The position numbers and the translations under genes were made by a program. 64,000 nt of DNA from Erinaceus europaeus (taxonomy: Eukaryota > Chordata > Mammalia > Eulipotyphla > Erinaceidae), in NCBI RefSeq assembly GCF_950295315.1, contig NC_080166.1, positions 104,005,693 through 104,069,692 of the forward strand, in the 5' to 3' direction. Positions 47,979-58,739 of this stretch are shown in pieces (position 1 is the stretch's first letter; each line of letters starts with the position of its first letter). The notes below the pieces were generated by a model. It made no database searches and was not told the DNA's origin. It saw only the letters and a list, made by a program, of their open reading frames with translations.

Positions 47979-48190
47979 GGGGGCTGGGTGCTGACACACC
48001 TGGTTGAGCACATGGGTTACAATGTTCAAGGACTTGGGTTCAAGCCCCCTGACCCCACCTGCAAGTAGAAAGATTTGCGAGTGGTGAAGCAGTATTACAG
48101 ATGTCTCCGTGTCTCTCTGCTTCTCTATCACACCTCACCTCATGATTTCTGGCTGTCTCTATCCGATAAATAAATAAAGATAATTTTTTA
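47979..48190 (+). mobile_element. SINE-B
   Basis: 9-bp TSD, AAATCTATA, at 47970-47978 and 48191-48199. Confidence 0.92.
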
Positions 48191-48199
48191 AAATCTATA

Positions 48200-48590
48200 C
48201 TATTTGTGGGTCTCAATTATTTCAGTAATGAAGAATGATACAGTCTCTTAACCTTAATTCTCTCATTCTTGGGTATAATTTTTAGAATTATGAAAAAGAA
48301 AGCCTTATCTAACAAGTCAAGAAAGTAAGGTGTGTGTGTATGCATGTGTGTAGTATTAAGTACTGATGGCAATGTATTTTTTTTTGGAAGAGATCAAGCA
48401 GTATGCATGATAAAATAGAGATTTGGTTAGAGGCCTTTTATATAAAGCAATAATTCAATGGCAATCACTCAATGATATGAACTATTGAGCTATTGATTCA
48501 ATGGCATTTAGTTTAGTTATTTGGTCTATCCAAACACACAAACGCATTCACGAATACATGCCCTCACATATAACAAATTATTAAAAAGCA
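48200..48590. other. No gene seen
   Basis: Apparently single-copy sequence with a short GT-rich run at 48330-48352. Confidence 0.4.
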
Positions 48591-48706
48591 AGAAGGAAAA
48601 AAGAAAGAAAAGAAAGAAAGAAGAAAGAAGAGAAGAGAAGAGAAGAGAAGAGAAGAGAAGAGAAGAGAAGAGAAGAGAAGAGAAGAGAAGAGAAGAGAAG
48701 AGAAAG
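48591..48706. repeat. (AGAGA)n / (GAAGA)n microsatellite
   Basis: Impure AAAG/GAAA run, then about fifteen near-perfect 5-bp units at 48628-48702. All-purine on the plus strand, and translated as a fake KRREE repeat. Confidence 0.96.
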
Positions 48707-48904
48707 GAGAATAGTGGCTTACAAGCTTACAAGATAGCTTTCCTGGGAAGGTTCCTGCTTTTCTGTGTTGACAACCAAGTCCACAGTGGACTACTAGGTC
48801 TTGGGAGGAGACTTCAGTGCTATTGTTTATCCATTTCTGTCTCTGAAAAAGTTTGATCGGATGTGATAAATCTCCTATGGAGACAATAGTAAATTTTAAA
48901 AGTT

Positions 48905-49075
48905 AGAACCTGATTCAGGAGACACTTTTCTTAGTAGAACACATGCTTTCTTGCCAGTGAGGCCCTGAATTTCAACCTCAACAACATAGGAGAACACCAT
49001 GGATAGCACTGGAGGCTGAAGGAGATAATCTGAAACTTCTCAGTGGTATAGTGCATTCGTCTCCCAGCACCACAG
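48905..49075 (+). mobile_element. Possible old SINE
   Basis: 'agtagaacacatgctttctt', 'gccctgaatttcaacctcaa' and 'gcactggagg' are laid out like a decayed tRNA-SINE head. Weak. Confidence 0.3.
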
Positions 49076-49129
49076 TGATTGAGTCAGTGAATCAATGAAT
49101 CAATCATTCAATTAATAACTATTCATACA

Positions 49130-49568
49130 TGTTGGTATGCATGAGACCCCTTCTGTTTTATTTGGTTTAAATCCCCCCTGCTTAACACTATTCTATTTAC
49201 ATAACCACTTCATTCTATTTACATAACCACTGTTAACAAGTTCCGCCTTCCCTCCAGGGCATTTGTGGTTCAGTGATAGGATTCTCGCCTAATCTGCCCC
49301 CTCTTTGTCACACTCTGATTTTCACGAGTCACTTTTCTCTCCACCCTCTCTATGTCACATCCTGTTTCCACCCTACTTGGGAAGTATATATAAAGACAGC
49401 ATTGTGAGTTTTACTTTACCTTGAGTTCAGCTTAGCTCATCTTAGATTGTGCTGTATCCTGCATGAATAAAGAGATACTGCGTACAACCCAGCCATGAGT
49501 CCCTGGTTGTCTGTTACCCGCCCGTGAAGCCAGCCCGGCGAAAACAACATAACCCATCGAAAACAACA
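49130..49568 (+). mobile_element. Solo LTR of a class II endogenous retrovirus, copy 2
   Basis: 439 bp, TGTTGGTATGC to AAACAACA, the same family as 9007-9444 and colinear throughout. TSD is 6 bp with one difference (CATACA 49124-49129, CATACG 49569-49574). TATA box (tatataaa) at about 49387 and aataaa at about 49466. U5 ends in two imperfect copies of the last 18-19 bp. Confidence 0.9.
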
Positions 49569-49574
49569 CATACG

Positions 49575-50379
49575 TATATGATCATGCCCAAGAATAAGAG
49601 AATTCAGCCTAAAATATTATACATATGCATGCATATACGTTATAACTAACACACATTAGTTTAGAAAATTAAGCAAACTAAATAATTTTAATGGAGTAAT
49701 ATTTTATTAAAACATTATGCCATTTTCTTAAAGTCTCATTTAAATATGTCATAAGATCAGGTTATTAGCATTTTAACACTCGTTCTGAATTCTTTATAAG
49801 GAGTATGTAAGTGGAAATAGTAGAAGTTGGATATTTTCACAAAAAGTATATGGGAACAGTTATTCTAATAGAAGTTTAAACTTTGAACTCTTTCTGGAAA
49901 GAAGTGCCACTAACCAATTTATCTGAAAATGTAAAAAGTTTTACTTTTATAATTTTGTCCAATCAAGCATTTCTAGATAATAGACATTATTATAGTGGGT
50001 TCTATGTGTTTGGTTTAAATTATGTATAAATCTGTATGCATTTTATTCCATGATGTTTGATATATAATACTTTTGTTAAAGGTCATATTCACTTAGTATC
50101 ACGAAATGTAAAAACTCAATATACATTAGTAATTTAATGATTTTAGGAAAGCACAAATGACAATTAATAAAACATCTGTCGATCTTTATGGTAGCCATTA
50201 AGATTAAGTTTAATTTTGTTTAGTTTAATTATTCATTAAGGACAATTTCTGAAGATTTTATAATCAAGACTGTCATGATTAGAATGTGCAGGAAATCACA
50301 TGATTTTCCTCCCCATAATAACTGAATAATTCCTGTGTTCTCAAAGATTAACCATTAACTTCTGCAAGTGAAACATTTT
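49575..50379. other. No gene seen
   Basis: AT-rich, apparently single-copy sequence. Confidence 0.45.
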
Positions 50380-50393
50380 AAGACAGTATATTT

Positions 50394-50634
50394 TTTAGAA
50401 TTTATTTTGCCTTTTTGTTGCCCTTGTTGTTTTTCATTGTTGTTGTAGTTATTATTGTTGTTATTGATGTTATCATTGTTAGATAGGACAGAGAGTAATG
50501 GAGAGAGGAGGAGAAGACAGAGAGGGGAAGAGAAAGACAGACACCTGAAGACCTGCTTCAACACTTGTGAAGCGATGCCCCCTGCAGGTGGGGAGCCAGC
50601 CGGGGGCTCTAACCTGGATCATTTCACTAGTCCC
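50394..50634 (-). mobile_element. SINE-A with most of its tRNA head lost
   Basis: The inverted tail and body are normal, but the head is reduced to 'aacctggatcatttcacta'. TSD AAGACAGTA(T/C)ATTT at 50380-50393 and 50635-50648 encloses the shortened element. Confidence 0.88.
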
Positions 50635-50648
50635 AAGACAGTACATTT

Positions 50649-52204
50649 AAGAGATCATTGTAAGGTCCCTTATAAAAATGAATCCAGTCATGAGCACCCT
50701 GCCCTTAAAACCTAAACACTTCCCAATGGTTCTATATCCATTAAATTATATACTAGCATTAGAATTTACATATCTAAATTTGTGGAGAAACCAGTAATAG
50801 AAATCTCAGAGTGCTGAAAATTTAAGTGAGACTAGAGAATAAATATAAAAGCCACTTAAGGCAATAATTTATATTGTTAATCATATGGGAAATTTATTCT
50901 TAGCTTCTATGTAATTTTGTGACATTCCTAAACCTTTAAATAATGCATTCTGTCATGACAAAGTAAAATATTTTCTAAAGTAATTGTGAAACATTGGTAC
51001 AAAGACACAGAAAATCTGTGAGCTGGAGAATATACATAAGTCATGAAGCAGTTGCTCCAAAAGAGAAAATTACAGTAATAATAACAAATTTAAAGTAAAG
51101 GTATTGTACATAAAAAAATATGTATCCTATCACTTTAAACAAGCAAGGTAATGAGAGAGGAGAGAGAGAAAGAGAAAGGGAGAATATCAAAAAGATGAAG
51201 AGGATGATGAGGAAGATGAAGGGGAAAGACAAATATTTGTAAAAAGAGCTATATAACTCAAGTGGAAACTACAGTATTTATTTTTCTGTCTAATGCAGGT
51301 AATAAATTGTGTACAGCTGGGAGCTATTAAGATAAAAGGAATAAACTAAAATTATTCTGAAATTATATTAATATTATGTTAAATCATGGTTGGTGCACGG
51401 AATTTAGTATTACTAGTTAGTTAAATATGGTTTGTTATGTGAATAAATAACATAGAAATTACATAACTTATATAGAGAACTATGTAATCTTTTACAAACC
51501 AAAGTTAAATATGATTTCTAACTATAAGCTAATACCTCAATACAAAAATCATTAGAAAACTTAAAGATAATAACATTTGGTTTTGTAGCCTAGTCATTAT
51601 ACTACAATTCAAATAGCCTTTGGAAGGTTTCTGAACATTAAAGGATATAAACAAATGAAATATTAAGTAAAGTATCAAAAGAGAGCTCATAAAATTGCAA
51701 AACAGGTTGAGACTAAGAAACATGGAAATCTAGAATCAAGAAACCAACTAATTATCTCCTAAAACATTCCCCCCCTAAACAGGAAGACTATTGAAAAATC
51801 TGTATAGATAAAAAAAGTGGAAAATTCCTTGAAAGGGCAGAAGACGTAGTTTCAATTTGGGCCACTCAGAATTCTATTGCTACTGGTAAGCAATTCTGTA
51901 CAGTAGAGATTTGGTTAACTTTGTCTACTTAGAGGGTGACCTGATGTAAAACTTTCTTTCAGGCCTACTTCAATTAGACTAGATACATAAGCAGCTGAAA
52001 ACTCTTATCTTGACATCCAGAATGTGGAAATTTGCAGACTTCAACTGATCAGATGCAGAACTATGGTTACAAACTGCCTCTAGTCCTGTGGAATTACTAT
52101 GGGTTAGCAAGTTCACAAGAATATCATGTTACTGACAGTGAACTGCAGCCCTAGTAACTGGTAGAAGTTCCAATGGTTTTATGAAGTGCAATAATTCTTT
52201 TGAA
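50649..52204. other. Single-copy stretch
   Basis: 1.55 kb of AT-rich DNA with a GA-rich part at 51153-51225. No repeat or gene recognised. Confidence 0.45.
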
Positions 52205-52390
52205 CTATAATGAATTATGAGGAACCAGAAGATAACTCACCTGTCTGGGTGTGGGCCATGTTTTGTATTACAACTGGGTTCAAACTCCAGTACCACATGG
52301 GGGTAGGTAGGTGACACTGGGGAACACTCTAGCATTGTTTTCTTTTCTTCTCTGTAACTCTCTCTATCTGAAATAGAAAAGAGAGTAAAG
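52205..52390 (+). mobile_element. SINE-C, old
   Basis: 'aaccagaagataactcacct', 'gggttcaaactccagtacca', 'ggaacactctagcattgttt', (TC)n and an A-rich end. Confidence 0.6.
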
Positions 52391-52564
52391 AATAAAAAGG
52401 TCATCTTGGGATTGGTGAAATTAAGTAAACTGAAGACCCAGGTCCTCTCTAAAATAGAAAGTGGTATTTTGACGTATGTTATATTAGATTCAGGAGTAGT
52501 ACGCAATGATTCAATATTTGTATATACTAAGGAATGATCATCATGATAAGTCTAGTTAACATAT

Positions 52565-52680
52565 TTCTTCCCAAACTATTTTACTGGGGAAACAATGTTT
52601 ATAGAGGAGTTGTTGATATATGAGTACAATTTCGTATCTTCTCTGAACTGAGGAGACAGATTAAGGAGTTCAGAATTTCC
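52565..52680 (-). mobile_element. Possible old L1 3' end
   Basis: 'attttactggggaaacaatg' and 'gttgatatatgagtacaatt' resemble 38740-38800. Confidence 0.4.
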
Positions 52681-52689
52681 ATGGACAAT

Positions 52690-53121
52690 GGAATTTGAAG
52701 AAGAAATGTTTTAGGAAAGTACCCCCCAAAATACTAGATGTTATTTTCTCTCAATATTCTTTCTAAATCTTAAGCAGAATTTGAAGCAGATAAAACTCTC
52801 AAAAATCAAGGGATCAATGCTGAAAAACAGTAAAAATAACACCCATAAGACCCAGCATAAAAATGCTTATGTATAATTCTCTGTGGAAAATGTAAGAAGA
52901 GTATGCAAAATAGCCAAAGTCTACCTTAAAAGAAAGGATAAGAAAGCAAGGTAAAATTTTTATTTCCTTAGTCTACAAAGCACACCAAAAGAGTGTTCAC
53001 TCATGGATGGTACTGATTAAATAATACAAACTAGAAACCAAAAATAAAAGCTCATACAGAATTTTCTGCATCCTGCTGGTTTGAAAGGAAAATTCTTACT
53101 TATAATGAGAATTTGAGGCAG
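52690..53121. other. No gene seen
   Basis: Apparently single-copy flank of the provirus. Confidence 0.4.
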
Positions 53122-53127
53122 GTCTTT
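53122..53127. repeat. Provirus target-site duplication, left
   Basis: GTCTTT, identical to 62730-62735. A 6-bp duplication fits class II (betaretrovirus-like) integration. Confidence 0.9.
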
Positions 53128-53466
53128 TGTTGGGACCCTAGGATCTCAGTCCCCGACCCCCGGGGGAAGAAGGTCGCTGCTGCTGGCCCCCCAGCTCGAA
53201 AGGACACTCAGACACAGCGGGAGAGTCTGTCAAGCAGTTCTTCGTTTATTATGTGCTGGGCATTGATATTTAAAGGAATTTTTGTCTGGCGGAACTTTGG
53301 CAGGCAGGGTTATCTTATTTTGCAAAGGGGAAACAGGTGTGGTTTTGCTGAAACAGTTTCCGAGAAGTACAAGCGTTGAGGTTATTCTCAGAAGATTAAT
53401 GGCATGAAGCGTTCTCATAACAGAGTGATGAGGAAGTGACTTAAAGGCCTAGGGTATGTTCCCACA
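53128..53466 (-). repeat. 3' LTR
   Basis: 339 bp; on the minus strand it reads TGTGGGAAC ... GGTCCCAACA. Contains TTTAAATA (TATA-like, 53267-53274) and AATAAA (53245-53250) only about 20 bp apart, which implies a very short R region. Confidence 0.95.
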
Positions 53467-53480
53467 CTTCCCTCTTTTTT
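53467..53480 (-). other. Polypurine tract
   Basis: On the minus strand AAAAAAGAGGGAAG directly abuts the 3' LTR. This is the plus-strand DNA primer site for reverse transcription. Confidence 0.9.
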
Positions 53481-53544
53481 GTTTTCTTTGTCGGAGCTGT
53501 CATAGTTTGGGGGCCTGTTGGTGGCATAGCCTGGAAGCCTCGGG

Positions 53545-53680
53545 GTCTGTGCCTGTTAGGTTGCCTCATCCAGGAAGAGAGCATACCCGTCTTTGGTCAT
53601 CAGAGTGAGGTCGTTCTTGGGGTGCATGTCTGTCTTAGGTTGCCCCTCCCGGGAAGGGCCTTACCCATCATTGACTACCG
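53545..53680 (-). promoter_or_regulatory. CTE-like RNA export element, two half-sites
   Basis: On the minus strand two similar blocks follow one another. Block 1 (53673-53628) has ATGATGGGTAAGG, a GC stem (about 53662-53641) and AACCTAAGACAG. Block 2 (53597-53547) has AAAGACGGGTATG, a partly paired stem and AACCTAACAGGCACAG. In type D retroviruses (Mason-Pfizer monkey virus group) the CTE lies at this place, between env and the 3' LTR. It is an imperfect hairpin with two mirrored NXF1/TAP-binding loops built from GACGGGTAA and AACCTAAGACAGG. The match of order, motif and position is strong. Folding and function are inferred. Confidence 0.75.
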
Positions 53681-53837
53681 CACCAGCTTGCAGAACTCAT
53701 CAGACACTTTCACTTTGTATTTTGCTCAAGGCCGTTTGGACCCAGGGGGTCTTTTGCCCACTATGGTTTGTGAGGTCTTCAACCACATGAGACAACATAG
53801 CTACGGACTTAAACCTTTGATGGATAAGGCTAGTCAC

Positions 53838-55821
53838 TCAGTTTAAAACACAGGGGCCAAGGGTAAGGAGTAAAAGCAAGATTACTAAGGGCCCAGCAAG
53901 AGAGGATAGCAGGGTGGTCAGCCAAGGAGATTGGTTAAACCAGCTTTCAAACCATCCGGTTTGTATTTCTTTTTCCCGTCTTCTTTTAGCTAGCCCCTCC
54001 TGCAACTTGGTCATGGACTTGCGGACCACCCCCAGTGGTCAACATAGAAGCAGCACTCTTCTCCTAATGCAGCACAGACTCCTCCCTGTTGAAGGAAAAT
54101 AAGGTCAAGTCCTCTCCTGTTCTGTAATACTACCTCGGACAGTGAGGTAAGGGATTTTTCTAAATGATTTATGGAGGTCTCTATCCGCTCTAGATCTTCG
54201 TCAATGGCTGCTCTGAGTGAGTGTACCTTCTGATGTGGTAATGAGGGAGGTTGTGCCCACTCCCATTCTGGCATCCCCCAGCAGGGAGGCCACAGTAATG
54301 AGGGTGGCACCTATCGCCCGCTTTTGTCTATGGGCTTGGTGGATTCCCTCTACGGTGTCTAAGAGACTCTCATAAGGGTGATAGGTCACACGAGGGTATA
54401 AAAGGACTATGATGCACCACTCATGGTTTTTTTCTAAGATTTCTCCTGAGATGCAGGGGGTCACTCCTGAGGCCTTGCAAGCCCACCAGCCTTCATCAGG
54501 GGCAGGGTAAAAAGCTGTCTTGTTGGGTTGAATGGTGTGATTGCATAACCCGGGTTCTATTGAGGTACCAATACAAGTTCCGTTTCCCTGTACTTCCTTG
54601 AGGGTCATTCCTGTTTCAATAGCCCTTGTCCACCTCCACTGATGCGAAGCCTCTCCCTGTATGGTATTGTTGGTAATTTCTATCGCCTTGTAGTACAGGG
54701 GTGCAGCTTGGAAACATAACTAACAGGCAGTGGTTAGATTTGGGGTGGTGTTGTTGAGGACAGAAAAGGTTCCCTGGATAAGGGGCCACATGGGATCTGC
54801 GGGAGGAGTGGTCCATGGAGGGATAACTGGCCTTGACCTATTAGAGGTCATTAGTGTGGTGAGGGAGGAGGAGTCAGTGGGAGTAAGGGTAGTTGGGGGG
54901 GGTTGGCTTATTTCAGCCCGTTTGGGATCCTTTTATTACAGGATTGGGTCGAACTGGCAGGATGGTTGTGTCTGTGGCTGCCACCTGATGGTTAAGAAGG
55001 TCCCTGGGTCTTTTCCTGACACGTATAACCTAAGCCCCCAGGTCTTTCCAGTGCTCCACTGGCTATCTGACTGCACTCCTTGCCATGCTTTAACCATGAT
55101 GGTGAAGGGATTTCATTTGCCTACTGCTTGTCCATCTGTGCTGTTTCACTTCATCTCTATTTGTGTATCTCTCTGAGCCCATGGTACCATGGTCTCGCAC
55201 CACTATGCTTTACAATGATAGTCGGCCTGTCCCTTGCAATCTGGGGAAGCCTCAGCAGGGCAGGCGTACCACCCCATGGATCTTACTGTTCCCTCTGTTC
55301 CTGTTTGTCCACAGCCATTTACACTTGCACCGGGAACTCAGTTCCCTATTGTTCTGTCTACAAAAGTCCTAATGTTGGAGCCAGACTGTTTCATGTGGGT
55401 GTCTATCTCTAGGGTTAGATCACATAGGTTTATGTGAAAGCATGGCTGATCTGTCCCTGTGTATTCCCCAATCTATTTCCCATTGGGGAGGCTCAGTGTC
55501 CATTTTCCTGGTGGAGGCCTATGGGAGGTTATTGTATTCCCGAGTGTGGTGGTGGTCCAGGTTAGCCAGCATAGCCAGACTCCGGTGCTCAATGTGTTTT
55601 TCAGCATGGTGATGAGGGCTCACCCTTTGGTGGATGCCTGTGTAAACAAAGAAAGGAGCCTCAGGAACTGGTGTTCTTGGGCTAGGTTAAATTACTCAGA
55701 GGGGGGATTTTTTGGGGACTATGGTGTTTGTGTTAGTGGACTGCGGGGGCAAATGTTTGATTTTCCTGGCTGGGATCCAGATAGGTCTGGGTTCATTAGT
55801 AGGAAAGACACACCCGAACCC
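53838..55821 (-). pseudogene. env: env, broken
   Basis: The envelope glycoprotein precursor is normally cut into a surface and a transmembrane subunit. The surface part (about 55800-54330) is scattered over frames with many stops. A basic cleavage site RQKR is at 54329-54318, followed by a hydrophobic fusion-peptide-like start ([14 protein letters not shown]). The transmembrane ectodomain then shifts frame and shows LQNRRGLDL and the CX6CC motif (C at 54076, CC at 54055-54050). After another frameshift, 54029-53838 holds a membrane-proximal part, a 24-residue hydrophobic segment and a stop almost at once, so the cytoplasmic tail is only a few residues. The CX6CC type differs from the env of most other class II elements. 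Confidence 0.85.
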
Positions 55822-58270
55822 TCACCCCATCATTAGGAGGGGGTCTGGGCCTTTCCATTCTCCGGTCATCTGGTCTCTCCAATGAACAAAAATCTCTGGT
55901 TTGGGGGTGATGTTAGACCAATGTTTTTGAATAGCTGTGAGGGGTTCATTTTTTTGAAAATTGAGAATATTTAAGGTGAAGAGGGTGAGACTTCGCTGTT
56001 GATGTGGGCTAGATATACCCCCTTTTTGTTTTAAAAGCTGCATTTTTAGGTTTTGGTGAAATCTTTCAACAATTGCTTGTCCTGGGGGTTATAGGGGGTC
56101 CCCGTGACATGATGGATATTCCAAGTATTAAAGAAATCAGTAAGGGTTTTACAGACAAAGCAAGGGCCATTATCCATTTTGATTTGGAACGGGAGACCGA
56201 GGACAACAAAGCATTGTAGGAAGTGTTGTTGAGCATGCCTAGCCTTTTCCCCTATGTGGGCTGTGGCCCAGCAAGCCCACAAGTACGTGTCTACAGTGCT
56301 GAAAATGTATTTGAGATTTCCAAAAGGGGAAAAGTGTGTAACATATGTTTGCCAGATTGCATTTGCTTTAAGCCCTCGGGGGTTAACTCCTGGTCCTTGT
56401 ACAGAGGGGGTGTGGAGGTAGGGTTGACAAGACTTGCAGGTCTAGATGATCCACTTGAGATCAGTTACCAGAACAGAGTATGTTGCTATGTTGTAGCCCT
56501 CTCCAGTTAATGTGTGTTAGGTCGTGCAATTTTGGGGCTTCACCAACGTGGAATACAACAGGGGTTATGGAGGCAGTTCGGTCTGCCAAATTGTTTCCTT
56601 CAGATATAAGCCCAGGGAGTCCTTGATGACCCTGTAGATTAAAGATAAACAAAGGTTGTGAGTGCTGCTGTAGCAGGGATCTAGCTTGAATCATGAGAGG
56701 AGTAATGGGATTAGAATCTAGCCAGATGTGTGCCGAGAGCAATCCTGGAAGCAACTGGGTTATATATAGGGAGTCTGAGAAGATGTTGATGGGCTGGGGG
56801 AAGAGAGAGAGTGTCATAACAACTGCAAAGAGCTCTTTGTATTGGGCTGACCCCTGGCAAGGTTCGAAGTAACACTGAGGTTTAGGGTCAGCCACAACAA
56901 TTACGGCTGATCCTCTTTTGCCCCCATCTGTGAAGATCTCTTTGGCTCCCCTGATCAGTTTTCACTTAAACTGTGTCGGGGAGCATCAGCTTAATTTACA
57001 GAAAGCTGGAAGCCATTTTCTGGGACCATAGTGGCAATCGAGGTTGCCCTCGAAGCCCTCTAGAGCTAGGGTGAGTCTGACATTGTGTCGTATAACCCAG
57101 AAAAGGTCACCCGATCAATTGGCAGGGAAAAATTATTGTCTGAGGGTCAATGGAGAAGTTTCTCTGGGATATCTCTCTTCCTTTAATAATCAAGTCAGCA
57201 GTTTGGTTGTTTTAGAGTACACCCTAGCGCTGCTGCCCACTGCCAGGTGAACCCACTGAATGGGTTCTTTTTGTACTAGAGTGGCCATGAGTGTTTGTTC
57301 AGTGGGAAAAATCCACAAAGAGAGACAGGCGGATGGGTCACATCGGGCCAGATGGGCCTGGTTTAGGCAGTCCTGAATCTCCTGAAGCAGGTCTCTATGA
57401 CAATCCGAAATCATAACTTTATTATGGACCAACGAGACCCTCAAAAGCTCAAAGAGGGGAGTTAAGAGACCTGTGGGTATAGGCACCCAAGACCAGAGCT
57501 AATTTAATTCTCCCATAACCTGCTACCACTCGGGCAGAGTGTAAATATGCTTGAGTGAGAGCTGTGGTTTCAGAGGGGAGACTCCTGACAGGGTTAACTC
57601 AGTGCCCAGTTTCTTGAATGGGAGAATTGTTTGAATCTTGTTAGGGGATGGGTGGAGATGTCCTTGCTCTAAAAGGAGCATCAACTCTGTGAAGACCTTG
57701 TCTAAATCTCTGGTGGACTGTGTTTCAAGAATAATGTCATCCATGTAAACAAAAATTTTTATGTGGGCCTGTTGGATAAGAGGTTAGAGAAGAGCATGAA
57801 CATAGGTCTGACAGAAAGATTGGCTATTAGCCATACCCTGGGGTAACACAGTCCATTCAAACCTGGCGTCAGGGGTGGCAAAGTTTGTAGAAAGTACCGA
57901 GAATGCAAATTTCTCACAATAATTTGGGTGAAGGGGAATAGAAAAAAAGCAATCTTTAATATCAATGATCACTAAATGTAGATCTGATGGGATGGCCGGT
58001 ATCCAAGGAATTCCCCTTAGGAGGTCCCCTGAATGATCATTCTTTTATTTATCTGTCAGAGGTCTTGTAGCATTCTCCATTTTCCAGAATTATTTTTAAT
58101 GACAAAAACTGGGGTGTTCCAAGGGCTGTTAGAGGGTCTAATATGCCCGAGTTGTAGTTGTTCCTATACTAACACAGAGAGTGCCTCTAGCTTCTCCCGG
58201 GGGAAGGGCCACTGTTCGACCCATATAGCAGGTCCTTCTTTCCATTGTATGGGTGGCACCTGAGGAACAG
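55822..58270 (-). pseudogene. pol: pol: reverse transcriptase, RNase H, integrase, broken
   Basis: Reverse transcriptase: [14 protein letters not shown] near 58120, IIDIKDCFFSIPLHP (57969-57925), LPQGMANSQSFCQ near 57820, a stop after VHALL (57784), then the YMDD active site at about 57747. Connection domain 57486-57190. RNase H with SAQYKELFAVV and FSDSLY in 56895-56700. Integrase: zinc-binding HDLTHINWRGLQH near 56510, catalytic-core aspartates in STVDTYL (about 56300) and KMDNGPCF (about 56170), then TPYNPQ at about 56090. A 1-base frameshift comes before the third catalytic residue. The C-terminal WKGPDPLL (about 55840) overlaps the expected env start. At least five lesions. Betaretroviral type. 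Confidence 0.92.
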
Positions 58271-58276
58271 TGACCT

Positions 58277-58735
58277 TCAGAGTTGGGGGTGTCTACCATC
58301 AGGTTGGTTAAGGCTACACTGTCTCCTGAAGTCGTTTACACTGAGTTCCATGGTGATGCAGGCAAGGGCCTCCCCCAGAATGTCCTGTCCTAACAGGTTG
58401 GCTGAGAGACCCTTAGCGATTAGGGGGCGGACCCGGCCTTGGTCATTCTCATCTTCCCAATCGAGGTCGGTCTCGGGCTCCCATGATAGTGTGTCCCCCC
58501 CACTCCATGAATGACAGGCTCCTGTATAAAAGGCCAGGAGGAGGGAATCTCTTCGGCCTTTAAGACCGTCATGTCTGCTCCTGTGTCTACCAGGCAATTA
58601 AACCATTTTCCTCCTATCTTAATAGTCATTTTGGGCCTGATCCTGGGAACTATAGGGATGGTCCAGTGAGCCTGGGGCTGTCGGGGTCCCTCTTGGTTTA
58701 ACAGGGCTGAGGTAAGCCCCCCATGAAGTTTAAAG
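58277..58735 (-). pseudogene. pro: pro: aspartic protease, frameshifted
   Basis: The retroviral protease acts as a dimer with one catalytic aspartate per chain. LVDTGADMTVL (about 58590-58560) is the active site. The frame then breaks, and the flap-to-end part continues in another frame with NLLGQDIL (about 58395-58370). The distance from the last nucleocapsid cysteine (about 58758) to DTGAD is only about 180 bp, so there is no room for the dUTPase domain that many betaretroviruses carry before the protease. Confidence 0.88.
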
Positions 58736-58739
58736 CCTT

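Noticed and set aside
48521..48856. KRREE repeat protein of 111 codons
   Set aside because: Translation of the AGAGA microsatellite.
52900..53127. Longer provirus extending left of 53128
   Set aside because: The polypurine tract at 53467, the LTR end at 53128 and the GTCTTT duplication define the boundary exactly.
54730..55836. Several 100-150 codon plus-strand frames
   Set aside because: Antisense to the degenerate env surface region. No family features, and stops in env itself explain the openness.
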